Below, one piece after another: positions 35,006-46,617 of a DNA stretch of 64,000 bases. Each line of letters begins with the position of its first letter. Position 1 is the stretch's first letter. The DNA comes from Distichodus sexfasciatus (Eukaryota > Chordata > Actinopteri > Characiformes > Distichodontidae). A model generated the notes under the pieces. The model did not search any database. It had not been told where the DNA came from and saw only the letters and a program-made list of their open reading frames with translations. The stretch is from positions 189,901-253,900 of the forward strand of contig JAVGVS010000159.1 in NCBI GenBank assembly GCA_032718565.1, written 5' to 3'. A program made the position numbers and the translations under genes.

Positions 35006-38000
35006 GTGAGTTTTCTTCTGGATTGTAACAAGTCTATTTTGGAGAATTTTGCAATTGTAAACCTTGATGCATCTTCTTCATTGAGCCAATTCTAAATGAA
35101 GTTGCTGCAACTGTTGTAAGTTTAGAGTTAGAATCACAAAGTTGTCAGAAGAACCAGAATTCTAGCCATTAGAGGTGAATTTGGGCTGTAACAACTTTCA
35201 ATATTTCAATGTTCTCCTTCTCTCAGACCTCAAACACAACTTCAGCATCCCGCCTCCTTCAGCAATGGCCGCCGCCGACTCCTACCACCAGGGCAACATC
35301 AGGATGACTCTGGAAGACCCCGAGCTGTGGAAGTCCTTCCATGAGATTGGAACCGAGATGATCATCACCAAACCTGGGAGGTAATAAGGTCGACCATGAG
35401 CAGTGACAACTCAACATTTAAACATGACTAGTCACTTATATTATAGGGATGGGTGATTCATCAAAAAATTTAACCAACCTGAAATTCAGAACCTCTAATC
35501 GACGTAATCTTGCCTGAGTTATTTCGATTATTTTGAAATTCTACTTTTAAAATGCTGTCAATCCTTTCCCCAGTGTGCGTCCCCTTAAAAAATATACTAC
35601 CACATATTGTCAAGTGATGCCCCCGTTCCGTTTACTGCTGCATGGGTGTTTCGTTTAATTATTTAAAAATCACAAAGATATGCACTCTCTCATTAGAAAA
35701 ACCCAGCTTTTACAGTATAAACTTCATCGTGATTTTGATTTGAGGTCACATTGCTCAGCCCTGTTACACCGTATGATAAACATGATCTCAAGGAAAGAAC
35801 CAAAATGGCAAAATTGACTGATTTGTGTGTGTTTACAGGAGAATGTTTCCACACTGTAAAATCAACATTTCCGGCTTAGTGCCTTATGCGAAGTACATCT
35901 TACTGGTGGACATGGTGCCTGAAGACGGCTTTAGGTACAAGGTGAGGACCGACTTTTTTCAGATTTTAATATTGTTCAGCGTTGATCGCTGGCTCATGAA
36001 TTGAATAGAATCTAGGGTTGGGAATCAATCAAAAACCAGTTCCCACTCAGAACCGGTTCCAGTTGATCAATTCCATCGGAATATTCAACATTTCTCTCAT
36101 TTCCCAGCACGACGTTTTCCGGTTTTCCCTAAGTTTTGCGTCGCGCTACATTACGTCACACTCCCTGCGACCTGACATTCACCCACGAGGCATCGTGACG
36201 CGTCAACGATATTTTTCGCGGTGTAAACACACACGCTGCGTTGCTTAGCCACTCCAACATATGCTAAAACGTCCCAGTTGAGTCAAATCTTCCCATTTAT
36301 TACAGACAAAACTTATATTTCAGCTAATAAATAACAAACAACCAGCGTTCTACTCACAGTCCAGCTGTTTACGCAAATTTATTTATTCCCGACGCGCTTC
36401 CACAGCGCCATTGTGCCGCGGCTCTCATATGGAACGCCCTCATGTCAAAAATGTACTTTTCTTACAGAAATGAGTCAAAAATGAGTTGCAGGCCAAAACG
36501 AATATAAATACTAAAAAAGCGCCCAAACTTCAGTATATCTTCATTTTCCATTAATCAGATTTTTTTCAATTCTATAATGTTAGAGAGTAAAAAATAAATA
36601 TTTGTTTTGTTTTGTTATCAAATAATTTTATTCTATATCAAAAATAGATAAAGAAGTGTTTTCACCTGGCACTAACCTTATTTTCTTCATAGTACTAAGC
36701 CAGAGAATGTCCCTGTATAATAAAAACTTTTTGGTGCGGAAAATGATATATGTACATATAAATAAAATACTACAGATCATTTTACTCATTTCAAGTATCA
36801 AATAAGAAATTCTAGAATCAACTTTTACGCCAGACTTAATGAAGTCATGAGTTAACCAAATTGGTCAATACGGCATAAACCGTCTTTACCCTTATTATCT
36901 GCTCTTGGTGCCAGACGGAAGGTTTTTTTTGTTTTTTTTTTTGCTAAAAATGGATGGTCAGGAAATGGGGCGAAGGTGAATTGGCGATTCCAGATCAAAC
37001 ACCCAGCGACTCGAGCGTTTGGCCCAGTTGGTTGGTGTCTGTGTGTGTCCAAAGAAATTCTCACCAGCGATTACACAACCAAACTCACACACTCCACTTC
37101 AAAGAGCCCCAAACTCTTCCTGTTTTTACAAGAGTCTGTGGGGGTCCCACTCACACTCCACACCCCCCACCACCAACCCACCCAAATTTAAACTCAAACT
37201 CACACCCTCCTCCTCCTCCTCCTTTCCTCCATCACTCTAGTGCTCCATATGTCATTGGCAAGGTCGATGTGTTGAACCTCCTCGTAGGGCTTGTTTTTGT
37301 TGTTTCTGAAATTCTGTTAATACAGAATCATCATTTATTAATCACAAATACTAAGAAAGCTTTAATAATTTCAAATATTTACAGTACAAACCTTGTCGCT
37401 AAACTATGACGACCAAAACGAAATAATTGTTAATTATTCGTAATCGTGAAAGTGATTTGAGGTCGTATCGACCAGCTCTACCTCCTCGTCATGACGGTGA
37501 CTTCGTTACTCAGACTGCACTCTAATTTTGATTATTTTGTGCAGTGGAACAAGGATAAGTGGGAGGTGGCGGGGAAGGCTGAGCCACAGCCGCCCTACAG
37601 GACGTACCTCCACCCCGACTCCCCTGCTCCCGGCAGCCACTGGATGAAGCAGTCGGCCTCCTTTCTCAAGCTCAAGCTCACCAACAACGCCCTCGATCAG
37701 CACGGACACGTAAGTGTTTTTGTACTTTCCCAAGACTAAATTATTGCTTGTGAAATGTGACTTTGGCAAAAATTAAGTTGCAGTCTTCGATTGAATTTGA
37801 GTAAAATGGTTTGGGAATGTTTTTATAGAAGCTAATCGGAACAAATGAAAAAAAGAAAAGAGGGAATTTATTTTAGTTTCATTCTTCACTTAGTTACATT
37901 AACACTTATTAATGTTAGGATTTTATTCCGTAAAATAACTGATAATTTCACTACGATCAAGGCTCATCAAGGGAATAAATCTCTGAGAGCGTTATGTGAT

Positions 38001-40598
38001 AATATAACTACTGATTTTAAAAATGTGTTAAATACTGAAAGCACATTGAAGAAGCGTTTTCAAATGATTGCTTCCTAAATTTGATGTTTAAGCCCAAAAT
38101 CAAGTTTGCTTGGTGTAAACGGTCAAAGGGCCAATTTCCCAGTCGAGGATTAAGCCTAGTCCTAGACTATCTTTGATTTTGAATGGTAAATCTCTATTAG
38201 TACTACAACTTAGTCCAAAACTAGGCTTAATCCATGAGCAAGAAACCAGCCCAAGGGGTTTTAAAATGTTAGTAAATTTGTGTTAACAAATGAAAACTGA
38301 ATGTGAGGATTTTATTTTACACTTATGTGCTTACTGTTAAAATTTCATTTAGTGTAAAACATTATATTTATTATCTTAACTCATCAATAAAATATCGTTG
38401 ATAATTTCACTACTTTTAATCCATAAAGATCAGCAAAATTCCCTGCCAGCATTGTCACATAATTGCACTTAAAATAATGACTTAAAGACATGATCAATAC
38501 TAATCTTTAAAAATAGGAGGCAACTGTGGAATTTCACTTGAGGTGATGTCCTGATGCTCACTCTTTATGCTCTGGATTCAGATCATTCTCCATTCGATGC
38601 ACCGCTACCATCCTCGCTTCCACATCGTGCAGGCCGACGACCTCTACAGCATGCGCTGGAGCGTCTTCCAGACCTTCACCTTCCCAGAAACCTCCTTTAC
38701 CGCCGTCACCGCCTACCAGAACACCAAGGTGCGTGTTTCACAAACACTAAGAAGACGTAACACACACAGGCATGGATACCCATGATGCCTCAGGGTTTTA
38801 ATGTGTCTGATTATGTAACTTTTTTTGTTTTTTTGCAGATAACTAAGCTCAAGATTGACAACAATCCGTTTGCCAAAGGGTTCAGGGACGAGGGGACGAA
38901 CACGAAAAGGTGGGGCGCTTCAGCCGTAATAAATACAAGACGAAATTAATTATCACAGCTACAATGAAAGAGGTAAAAAATAGCACTGACTTATTTATTA
39001 TTTTTCTCTTATTTGCCATCCAGGCGGGCAAACAGAGCAGCAGATCCAGAGAGACTTGCCAAGAAGTTGCATCTCATGGCTAAGGATTCGGAACAAGGCA
39101 GTCCACCAGGTACATCCCGACCTTTATTCCGTCTTCGTGTTGACCATTTTTGTGGTAGGGATGCACCAATACTGATATCGAGTATCAGGCCGATAGTGTG
39201 CTCATGGTGCCCGTGTTTATAAAAAATTCTCAGCATCGTCCTCAAAATCAGTATCGTTACAAACCAGAATTATTTTTACTTCTGACCATATTTTCCCCAT
39301 TTTCTGTACTTATTTTTCACCTTTTAGTTTCTCCTAAATTATATATTAAATTTATTTTGTCTTTTCATTTTCATTCTCTAAATTTCTGTATTTATTTAAA
39401 AACGTATTAATACTCCAGTTACTTTTTACTCCCGACTGTTTAGTTGCTCGTCTCTTTCCCTGATTTTATTCTTAACGTAGGGCACTTTGCATTGTATTTT
39501 TATGAATGAGATGTTTTATAAATAACTCTCTATGGACATTAACAGAGACTTTTTTTTTTACCTTCTTTAAGATTCTCGCCACTCCTCGTTCGAGGGTCTG
39601 GACGAGCACCAGGTGGTGCGTAAGGAGATGAAAGAAGAGCGATATTCACCGTGGGGAGGAGCATCGGACCGGGACAACGGCCACACGCTCGGCCGGGAAT
39701 CTCCTCTGGGCGGCGACGCACGAGACACTTACGCTTCTGAACAACTCGTCCCCGGACACGGCACATGCCAGCCGTACAGGTAGCGTGCTGTTACATTTAC
39801 GGCATTTAATAAATGTTTATCAGACCAGAGTCACTTCCGTTAGGGGACCTTTAACTCGTCTAACAATTTTCAAAATTTTAATTGCATTTGGAATTAAATC
39901 AAATTTATTTAATGCAATAAAATGTATAATTGCAGTTGAACATGGTTCTAAATTCACCTCCTGTTGTTCAATACCGTCAGCTCACTGTATCACCGTATCG
40001 ATGCAGAACGATATATCGTTACACGACCATTTTGTTCTTCACGTCCCAAAACCTCCAAACCCTGACTGTAACTTCTCCGTTTTCCTCCAGATTCCACGAC
40101 TACAGGAAGTCTCCCTCTCCTTCCTCCTCCTCCTCCTCCTCATCCTCCTCCTTGGCTGGTGGCAGTGTGAGCCGCTCCAGTTTCGAGTCCCGCGTTCCTG
40201 ACGTGGCGACGGTGCCCGACGACGACAACAACAAGTCGGCTCACGAACCCAGCCTTGTTCCGCCCCACTGCCCCCCCGCTCACCACAGCGTGGGGCCCCA
40301 GGACTACGCCGGGGTCCTCAACATGAGCGTGAGCCAGGCCAAGCCGGGAATGCTGGGACATCACCCTCTGTACGCCCCCTACAGCACAGAGCAGGGCCTG
40401 GGCCAATGGGGCGGCAGCAACGCTGCACAGTACCACCCGGCTCCGCATCCTCCTCCTCCTCCTCCTCCTCCTCCTCACCATCATCACCACCCCCACCTGG
40501 CACCGGACTACAGCACACAGGCCGTCCATCACGGCTATCACCACGGCAACGTCAGCGACTGGAGCCAGTACCCTCTCTTCTCGTACTCCTGCTGGTGA
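34990..40598 (+). CDS. tbx16: T-box transcription factor, Tbx16 (VegT/Tbx16 lineage), complete
   Basis: Nuclear T-box factor; in fish Tbx16 directs mesodermal cell fate and migration. Nine exons: 34990-35005, 35227-35380, 35839-35941, 37545-37709, 38582-38728, 38839-38909, 39024-39109, 39572-39779, 40091-40598. All introns are GT-AG and phases close to 485 residues plus TGA. Start MQAIRDLKHNF. The T-box spans about residues 36-213, with LWKSFHEIGTEMIITKPGRR, FPHCKINISGLVPYAKYILL, WNKDKWEVAGKAEPQPP, HSMHRYHPRFHIVQADDL, TFPETSFTAVTAYQN and ITKLKIDNNPFAKGFRD. The C-terminal half is Ser-, Pro- and His-rich with poly-Ser and poly-Pro/His runs and ends FSYSCW. The short MQAIRDL first exon and YSCW terminus point to tbx16; a tbx6-like paralogue (tbx16l/tbx6l) is the alternative. 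Confidence 0.9.
35227..35380 (+). CDS. tbx16: tbx16 exon 2
   Basis: Acceptor ttctctcag and donor GGGAG|gtaata. It encodes DLKHNFSIPPPSAMAAA, then the T-box start LWKSFHEIGTEMIITKPGR. Confidence 0.95.
35839..35941 (+). CDS. tbx16: tbx16 exon 3
   Basis: Acceptor gtttacag and donor TACAAG|gtgagg. It encodes RMFPHCKINISGLVPYAKY through VPEDGFRYK in the T-box. Confidence 0.96.
36013..36640. mobile_element. tbx16: hAT-like element remnant in tbx16 intron 3
   Basis: It starts GGGTTGGGAATCAATC with AACCGGTTCC. The interior (TTACAGACAAAACTTATATT, CAGCTAATAAATAACA, AACCAGCGTTCTACTCACAG) is related to 1970-2050 in copy 1 of the cabin1 intron. The right end was not identified. Confidence 0.55.
36641..37544. 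other. tbx16: tbx16 intron 3 remainder
   Basis: AT-rich, then a CA-rich and CTC-rich part at 37080-37240. Overlapping frames on the plus strand are compositional. No embedded gene is seen. Confidence 0.4.
37545..37709 (+). CDS. tbx16: tbx16 exon 4
   Basis: Acceptor ttttgtgcag and donor GGACAC|gtaagt, 55 codons in phase 0. It encodes WNKDKWEVAGKAEPQPPY through LTNNALDQHGH. Confidence 0.97.
37710..38581. other. tbx16: tbx16 intron 4
   Basis: Two diverged stretches share GATAATTTCACTAC and AGTGTAAAAC/GTGTTAA words (37930-38010 and 38330-38430). Otherwise featureless AT-rich intron. Confidence 0.4.
38582..38728 (+). CDS. tbx16: tbx16 exon 5
   Basis: Acceptor ggattcag and donor ACCAAG|gtgcgt, 49 codons. 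It encodes IILHSMHRYHPRFHIVQADD through TAVTAYQNTK. Confidence 0.97.
38839..38909 (+). CDS. tbx16: tbx16 exon 6
   Basis: Acceptor ttttttgcag and donor GAAAAG|gtgggg. It encodes ITKLKIDNNPFAKGFRDEGT, the T-box C-terminus that contacts DNA. Confidence 0.96.
39024..39109 (+). CDS. tbx16: tbx16 exon 7
   Basis: Acceptor gccatccag and donor CACCAG|gtacat. It encodes a basic stretch after the T-box, RRANRAADPERLAKKLHLMA, then KDSEQGSPP. Confidence 0.9.
39572..39779 (+). CDS. tbx16: tbx16 exon 8
   Basis: Acceptor cttctttaag and donor TACAG|gtagcg. It encodes DSRHSSFEGLDEHQVVRKEM and EERYSPWGG, a variable charged linker. VRKEMKEERYSP resembles a sumoylation-type (psi-K-x-E) context; this is inference. 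Confidence 0.88.
39789..39850 (+). repeat. Dispersed repeat fragment in tbx16 intron 8
   Basis: TTACATTTACGGCATTTAAT then CAGACCAGAGTCACTTCCGT, a diverged start of the repeat family seen at 44271-44370. Confidence 0.5.
40091..40598 (+). CDS. tbx16: tbx16 terminal coding exon
   Basis: Acceptor tttcctccag. It encodes FHDYRKSPSP and a serine run, then DYAGVLNMSVSQAKPG, a Pro run followed by a His run from (CCT)n and CAC/CAT codons, and finally NVSDWSQYPLFSYSCW with TGA at 40596-40598. The homopolymer runs are prone to length variation. Confidence 0.95.
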
Positions 40599-40796
40599 GA
40601 CGGAGGAACTTTGTCAGCCCCGTTCTGGTTGAGTCGCGACGAAAAAGTGGCTGAGGAGTTCTTTCCAGGGATGGAGAAGAGAATTCACATTCAGAATTCA
40701 AGAGAGCGTTACAGGAGAAGTCTGTGCAAGTTCTCAGTGATGGACGTGGACGTGGTTGTAGTGAGAGTTCGATTCGAGAGCAACAAGATGGTTTCT

Positions 40797-41219
40797 AATG
40801 GGGTGCACGATTCAGAAAATCGCATGATTCGATTCCGATTCTTAGGTTCACGATTCGATTCAAAATCAATTCACGATTCAGTGCATATGTGAAGTGTTTC
40901 CAGATTGCTGTTTTGAGCTACTTTTCCCATTTGACAGTGGCAGATCAACAAATAAAATCACACTGAATCAAATGTAGTTTATTAATGTAACGTACGCATA
41001 CTGACTGCATTTCCTTCATGCTCAGGTGAAGGAGGTCTATCTGGGCAGATTTCCACATTGTGCCGTCTGTAGTATTGGTGAGCTGAACTTGTTTTAGGGG
41101 AGAGGGGAAGTAAACTAGTGCCATTACGTTGAAAAATATGAATCGATTTTTTGGAATGCATAATCTATTTTGAATCGACAGAGAAATCGACGATTCAAGT
41201 TTTTTTGCACACCCCTAGT
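40797..41219. mobile_element. MITE with GGGGTG(T)GCA ends in the tbx16 3' region
   Basis: The left end GGGGTGCACGATTCAGAAAA and right end TTTTTTTGCACACCCCT are inverted, and GATTCGATTC motifs occur in both halves. It is flanked by GTTTCTAA / GTTTCTAC, a probable 8 bp hAT-type target duplication with one mismatch. If the 41834 poly(A) signal is used, the element sits in the 3' UTR. Confidence 0.75.
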
Positions 41220-41221
41220 TT

Positions 41222-41520
41222 CTACGTTTGCTTGAAAGCCTTCTTCAGTTCGGAACTGGACTTCTTTTCAGGCTCTTGAAGAGGTTTTGAATCTGATTTG
41301 AAGCTTTTTCAGAGTCACCTCTGAACGTTCATGCTCATTCGAAGGCTTCTGTGGTTCAGAAGTGGACTTCTTTTGGGGTTCTTGAAGACGTTTCACTGAA
41401 TTTCAGAATTGATGTTTCACCGCTCCAACATCACTGAAGAAGCATTTTGGATGAGAGGTGAAACATCTTCAGGAACCTACAATGTCCATTTGCCTTTGAT
41501 TCAAGCTCTCAAGACAGGTG
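41222..41520. repeat. Inverted fragments of a dispersed repeat in the tbx16 3' region
   Basis: Two minus-oriented pieces (41240-41300 and 41340-41400, AAGTGGACTTCTTTT-type) face one plus-oriented piece (41448-41515, GGATGAGAGGTGAAACATCT). The plus piece matches 31080-31135. They could pair as a hairpin in RNA. Confidence 0.55.
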
Positions 41521-41833
41521 CAGGAGATCTTCTATCTGATGATGTTTTCTCTTGTGAAAAACGTCCTGTACAATTCCAAGTTTTCCCAAACACTTTAACA
41601 CATGCTAGCGCTAACTGCATGACAGTGAAAGGACTCAATACAAGTCTACAGCACCGTCCGTCCAGGGGGTTTGCCTCGAGCCAGAAAACCTCTGGCTTTT
41701 ACTGTGTCTGAAAAAGAAGTGGATGTGTTTATTTATTTAGTGAATGGTTTTGCTGCTGTTTAATATTATTTTTGTAAAAAGAAAAAAAGATTGCGTGTGT
41801 TGCAAAGGTTGTAGTAAATGAATTATGTCTGAA

Positions 41834-41839
41834 AATAAA
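41834..41839 (+). terminator. tbx16: Candidate tbx16 polyadenylation signal
   Basis: AATAAA 1.24 kb after the stop, followed by T-rich sequence. Transcript extent is not shown by the sequence; an earlier AATAAA at 40950-40955 lies inside the MITE. Confidence 0.4.
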
Positions 41840-42189
41840 ATGATCTAAATATTACTAAAATCCTGGTCTTTGACGTCTTTGTTTTTGTTGGTTAAAACAA
41901 ATGGATGAAGAAATGTAGGTGCAAACGAGACAGACGTTTTCTGGAGGAAATTCACAAACGCTGTGTGATGCAAAAAGCAGAAGGGGATACAGTGGTGAAA
42001 TTGCAAAGTAAACGAGCTGAAGAACTGTTCAAAAACTCTGTGAGACAAAGGTAAACGGGTGGAATAAAGTCAGCAATTAGAAATATTTCCAAAACAAGAA
42101 TGGGGCAGCAGTGTAACGCCGCCCCTATGAAGAAAACAGTGAAAAGCAGATTGGATTTTGAATGTATTTTAGCTTCATTTAGGTGGTTA

Positions 42190-42408
42190 GTTGTAACACA
42201 GTGCACCACAACCCAATGTGACCTCTACATTTGACCCATCCGTGAAGGAGCAGTGGGCAGCTAACATGGGCAGCGCCCGAGGAGCTGTGCTTGAGGACGG
42301 TACCTTGCTCATGAGTACCTCAGTGGTACCTTTACCGGTCCAGGATTGGAACCAGCAACCGCCCGATCGTGGGGTGAACACACTGACCGTTACGCCACCA
42401 ACTGCCCC
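42190..42408 (-). mobile_element. tRNA-derived SINE, family A, copy 5
   Basis: Reverse-complement copy from AACACAGTGCACCACAACCC (tail end) to the head at TTACGCCACCAACTGCCCC. Confidence 0.85.
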
Positions 42409-42583
42409 AAATGCCTTGTGGTTCATAATAAAATGTTATCATTTCCTGCCACTTTTAACACACTTTGTTACAGAAAACGTTTTTGCCCTTTATGCTTTGT
42501 TATTCCTCCAAATTTCACATTTTCACAATCCTTAAAAACTGTGATCATCTCATGCTGAAATAAATTTGGGGTTTTTTTTGCAG

Positions 42584-42646
42584 GTCATGTTGTGCAAACG
42601 CAGATGCAATTATCTGTACAGCATCAAACCCACAACACCTGCAGAG
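42584..42646 (+). other. Orphan exon-like segment
   Basis: 63 bp between an excellent acceptor (GG then eight T and GCAG) and the donor GAG|gtaaga. It is open in frame (VMLCKRRCNYLYSIKPTTPAE). No partner exon was found. It could be a 3' alternative exon of tbx16, a lncRNA exon or chance. Confidence 0.3.
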
Positions 42647-44156
42647 GTAAGAACTTCTCCCTTTCGTACAGACAGGGATTATTTTAAGACGCTCCCTGTG
42701 GTGCTGATTTACTAACTTTGTGTTTGCTTTTCACATTTTGTCTTTCCTTTGTTGACACTAATGAGGATCTCCACCCAAATGTCCCGGCTCTTTCTGCACA
42801 CACACACACACACACACACACTGTTGTAGCTCTGAGGGGTGTTGCCTCTGTAGCTCAAGTCATCATATGGCTTTTTGCAGCTATGAAAGATTCCTAAGCA
42901 GCGTGAAAATGGGGGACGTTCAGCTCTCTGAATAGAGCAGACAGACACACACCGATGGCCCAAACGTCCCCAGGACTCAGGTGCTAATCACTGCCATAAA
43001 GGGGGGAGGTGTGTGTGTGTGTGTGTGTGTGAGGGAGCGGGGAGAGAGAGAGACAATATCAACGTAAAATGTTCCATATTGGACAATTTTAACACAGCTA
43101 AAGTGAGGTTTAACTTAACTACACACTGTTAGGAACGATCTGTATACTTTTCACTTAATGTATAACTTCGTATGTGACAAAGAATCTTGAATCAGCAGTT
43201 TAGAATAGCGTTGTGCAAAGGTGACAGAGGTTGTTCAATGTGTTCTACAGAAATAAAAAGAAAATTCAAAATGTAAAATTTAATATAATAACTTATTGTA
43301 TGAATGATCATTTTATTCTACTGAATGTTCTCACTCTCGTTATTTTGCCCGAAGGGGGTTTGCATTTCTTTCTTTTATTCTATAAAAAACTCCTATATAA
43401 AAATGAAAAATTAAATTAAAAACAATAAATATTGCAAATCCTACATGTAGTGAAAGTAAAAGTAAATAAACTATTGCAAACTAAATTATAATCAACTAAA
43501 TACAACTTGCAAGGTCGATCAAAATCTAAAAGAGCAGTGGTTCATTAAATTCAGATGGACATAGTGCAATTTTACAACTGACTGCTGTTTAAGTGGATCT
43601 GATATTTGCGAGCAGTTACGAGGTTGTTTTTCTACTAAACACAGATTAGATCCGACGCTCGCTTCCATCTGACCTTTAGGATTTGGGAGGTCAGCAACAC
43701 GTCTAAGTGGCTGGATAAGAGAGAACCCTGGTGTCTGAATAAATACAGGCTTGTGAAAGTCGGTGTGGTAACAAGGAGGACCAGAGGCCTCCTGCGAACA
43801 CGGGAACAGGGACGAGATGGGAAGCTTGACGAAGTCTGTGAAGTTGCTTTAGGCAGTCCGCTGGAGCTTTGCTCTCTGCATCTTGAATGCAAAAGAGGAA
43901 GTCATACACTTAAAAACGGCAATGGCAATTATTAGTAGCATTTTATCCAAGATTACATTTTATTTCTATCATTCACAGGTACAAGATAACAAAAAAGGGC
44001 CTGTACGTTATACCACCGTTTTAGGCAACTGTGAGGGTCAACATTTCAACATTTCGCATATTAAACTCATTTAATTAACAGCAACAACTTTTACTGTGAC
44101 AGAGCCCATGTAATTGGGAAGCGAGAAGAAACCAAAGAGCGCAGGTCTCTCTCTCT

Positions 44157-44188
<32 letters not shown>

Positions 44189-45117
44189 TTTTATCCGCTT
44201 GAATTGAGCAATCTCAAACGAGAACAGCGATCCAGCACCATTTAGTCAGAGGCATTTTGTGTGTCTGCATTTACAGCATTCAGCAGACGCTCTGATCCAG
44301 AGCAACTTTCACCCCCTAATTACAGGGACAGTCTTCTCAGAGCAAACTATGGTTAAGGGGTTTGTTCAGACTGTACATATTGCAATTTGTGAAGCGCATC
44401 TAAAACACACAAATAGTGTGTAAACGTCCTCCATTATTCCCTGCCTCCCTTTATGTAGAAAGGTACAGTATAGAGAGGGCAGGTAAAGATGGCGGGGTGG
44501 TGGTGGTGTTTTCAAAGGCAGAGACGCCTCCCCGGAGTTCAATTAGCTGTCTTTTCACACTGCACCTCTAATGACCTAACCTCTTGCTGTAAGCGGCAAT
44601 ACACACACACACACACTTTAAAAACCGAATGCATTTGGGCACAGTTCAATGCAGCTCTTAATTTTGCTGTGTGTAAAAGGAAAACAGCATGGCACAAACC
44701 ATATAATTTCTCCCCAGTCTCCAATATAGAGCGATACACATTTTAACTGACACTAAGAGCGCCTCTGGGTGCCATTACACCCTCAACATTAGGGTAATGG
44801 AGCTTTAGAGCTTTAAGACAACACAAAGGCTTTGAAACAGCAATTTGTGTCCACAGCAGAGTGACTCTTAAAACCAAATCAATATCTAAACTTGTAAATT
44901 TTATTCATCTTGCCTTCTTATGTTATTATTATTATTATTATTTTATGCTATTGTTTACTCCTTTGTTATTGCTACTCTTAATAAACTGTGGACTGTTATA
45001 CCATATTTCATTTTTATTAACATGACAGCTTTCAAAATGTGATTTTCATTGTTGTCACCCCTGTATTCACCCTTGCTTTATGTTCACTGTTTAACTTATT
45101 CATTTCTTTATGTTTTC
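42647..45117. other. Largely unique intergenic DNA
   Basis: It holds a (CA)n run at 42799-42822, (GT)n at 43008-43032, (CT)n at 44148-44190 and a dispersed repeat at 44271-44370. The unique part 44480-44880 has homeodomain-type TAAT words and TTCAAAGG and could be a conserved non-coding element. No gene is supported. Confidence 0.35.
44271..44370 (+). repeat. Dispersed repeat fragment (ATTACAGGGACAG family)
   Basis: TTTACAGCATTCAGCAGACG, CTGATCCAGAGCAACTTTCA, AATTACAGGGACAG and GGTTAAGGGGTTTGTTCAG: the usual order of this fish repeat. Confidence 0.65.
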
Positions 45118-45343
45118 AAGTTGGCCCCTGTGATTGGGAGGTCGCCGATTCAAATCCCGGACTGGTAAAGGAACCACTGAGCTACGCATGAGCAAGGTAC
45201 CGTTCCCAAGCATTGTTCCCCGAGCGCCGCCTACGTCAGCTGACCACTGCTCCTTCTCGGCTGGGTCAAATCCAGAGGTCACATTTGAGTGTGGTGCACT
45301 CTGTGCTGTGCTGTGGTGTGTTCGCAGTGACAAATAATTACGC
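45118..45343 (+). mobile_element. tRNA-derived SINE, family A, copy 6
   Basis: Head GTGATTGGGAGGTCGCC with B-box-like GATTCAAATCC, body GAGCAAGGTACCGTTCCCAA, tail end CAGTGACAAATAATTACG. The first head bases are diverged. Confidence 0.8.
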
Positions 45344-45756
45344 AGTCTCATGCATGCACACTTCTCCGTTATACCATTTCTGAAATCCCATTTCTCAGTT
45401 CCATCGAAATCGAGCAATTTACCTGAAGGAACCGAGACGCTCATTTATTGTGTCATTTGCAGGGAGAGGAAGAATGGAATACACGTAACATCTCTAAAGT
45501 AAGTGTTTTCATTCAGTCTACATTACATTTAGTATTAAACATTTAGACAAAGCTTTTTGTACTTGTTTTAAGTCATCACCTGCTCTCTCCCCTTTGTCCA
45601 GTAGGTGGCTGTGGTAAGTTGTAGATCAGCACTGACCAGGCGCTTTTTGCGCCGAGAAAAAGTGAACTCCGCTGTGTAATGTGATCAAGATGCAAAACAG
45701 AATCTTTAATCTTTTAAAATAATGTTCCCTCCCTTATTCTGGCTTGTTCTCCCCAG

Positions 45757-46617
45757 CAGTGTTGGGGAGTAACGAGTTACATGTAACAAAATTATGTAAT
45801 TTAATTACAAAATAAAAGTAACAGTAATCAGTTACATTACTTTGAAAACATGTGTAATTAAATTACAGTTACTTTCAGGAAATATTCAGGATTACAATTT
45901 CAGTTACATCTCAATATCTTCTGTAGAAACATTGACTATATGTTTAATAATATTATTGTTTTGCCATTTTTTCTTGTGCACAACATCCTCCATTTACAGC
46001 TGAAAGTCTGATACTATTCTGATATGTCTAATTGGTTCTCTTATCATGTTTGAATTTGCAACACCCACTGGATCTACAGCCTACAAGTGGTCTGAGCTGC
46101 AGTTGCGCGGAGGCCTGCAATGCCAGATAGTAACTACAATGTAGGCCTAGCCCATTGCAGGGAATTAAAAGTTAGCTGTAGTGAGCAGACGCTATATGCA
46201 CAATCAGTCCCACACGAATAGACAACTGCTTATTCAGTGATGTTCACCAAATGTTGAAGGTCAAATATTTGATTTAGCAGGCACAGGTATTCAAAGATCA
46301 GCATGATCTCACAGTAGAGCGGTGTTGAGGTGTTGAAGTCCGACACGGCTGTGGCTGTGTTGAGGGAGTTTAAAAGGATTTTGACAGCAGTCAGTGTTGA
46401 GTAACGCTGTAAGGTTAACCAGGTTTCAAAAACTGAAAATGGTTGACAGTTGAGAAAATTCATTCATAATGTAGAAAAGTCATCCAAAAGTAATCAAATG
46501 TAATAAGTTACATTACTTTGTTAAAGTAATTGAAATAGTTACACCACTATTACATTTTAGATAGGGTCATTTGTAATTGTAACGCATTACATTTCCAAAG
46601 TAGTTTTCCCAACACTG
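45757..46617. mobile_element. hAT-type non-autonomous element with CAGTGTTGGG ends
   Basis: The ends CAGTGTTGGGGAGTAACG and TTTTCCCAACACTG are inverted repeats. Flanks CTCCCCAG (45749-45756) and CACCCCAG (46618-46625) form an 8 bp target duplication with one mismatch, as expected for hAT. The interior is AT-rich with TGTAATTAAATTACA near the ends and no transposase frame. Confidence 0.85.
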
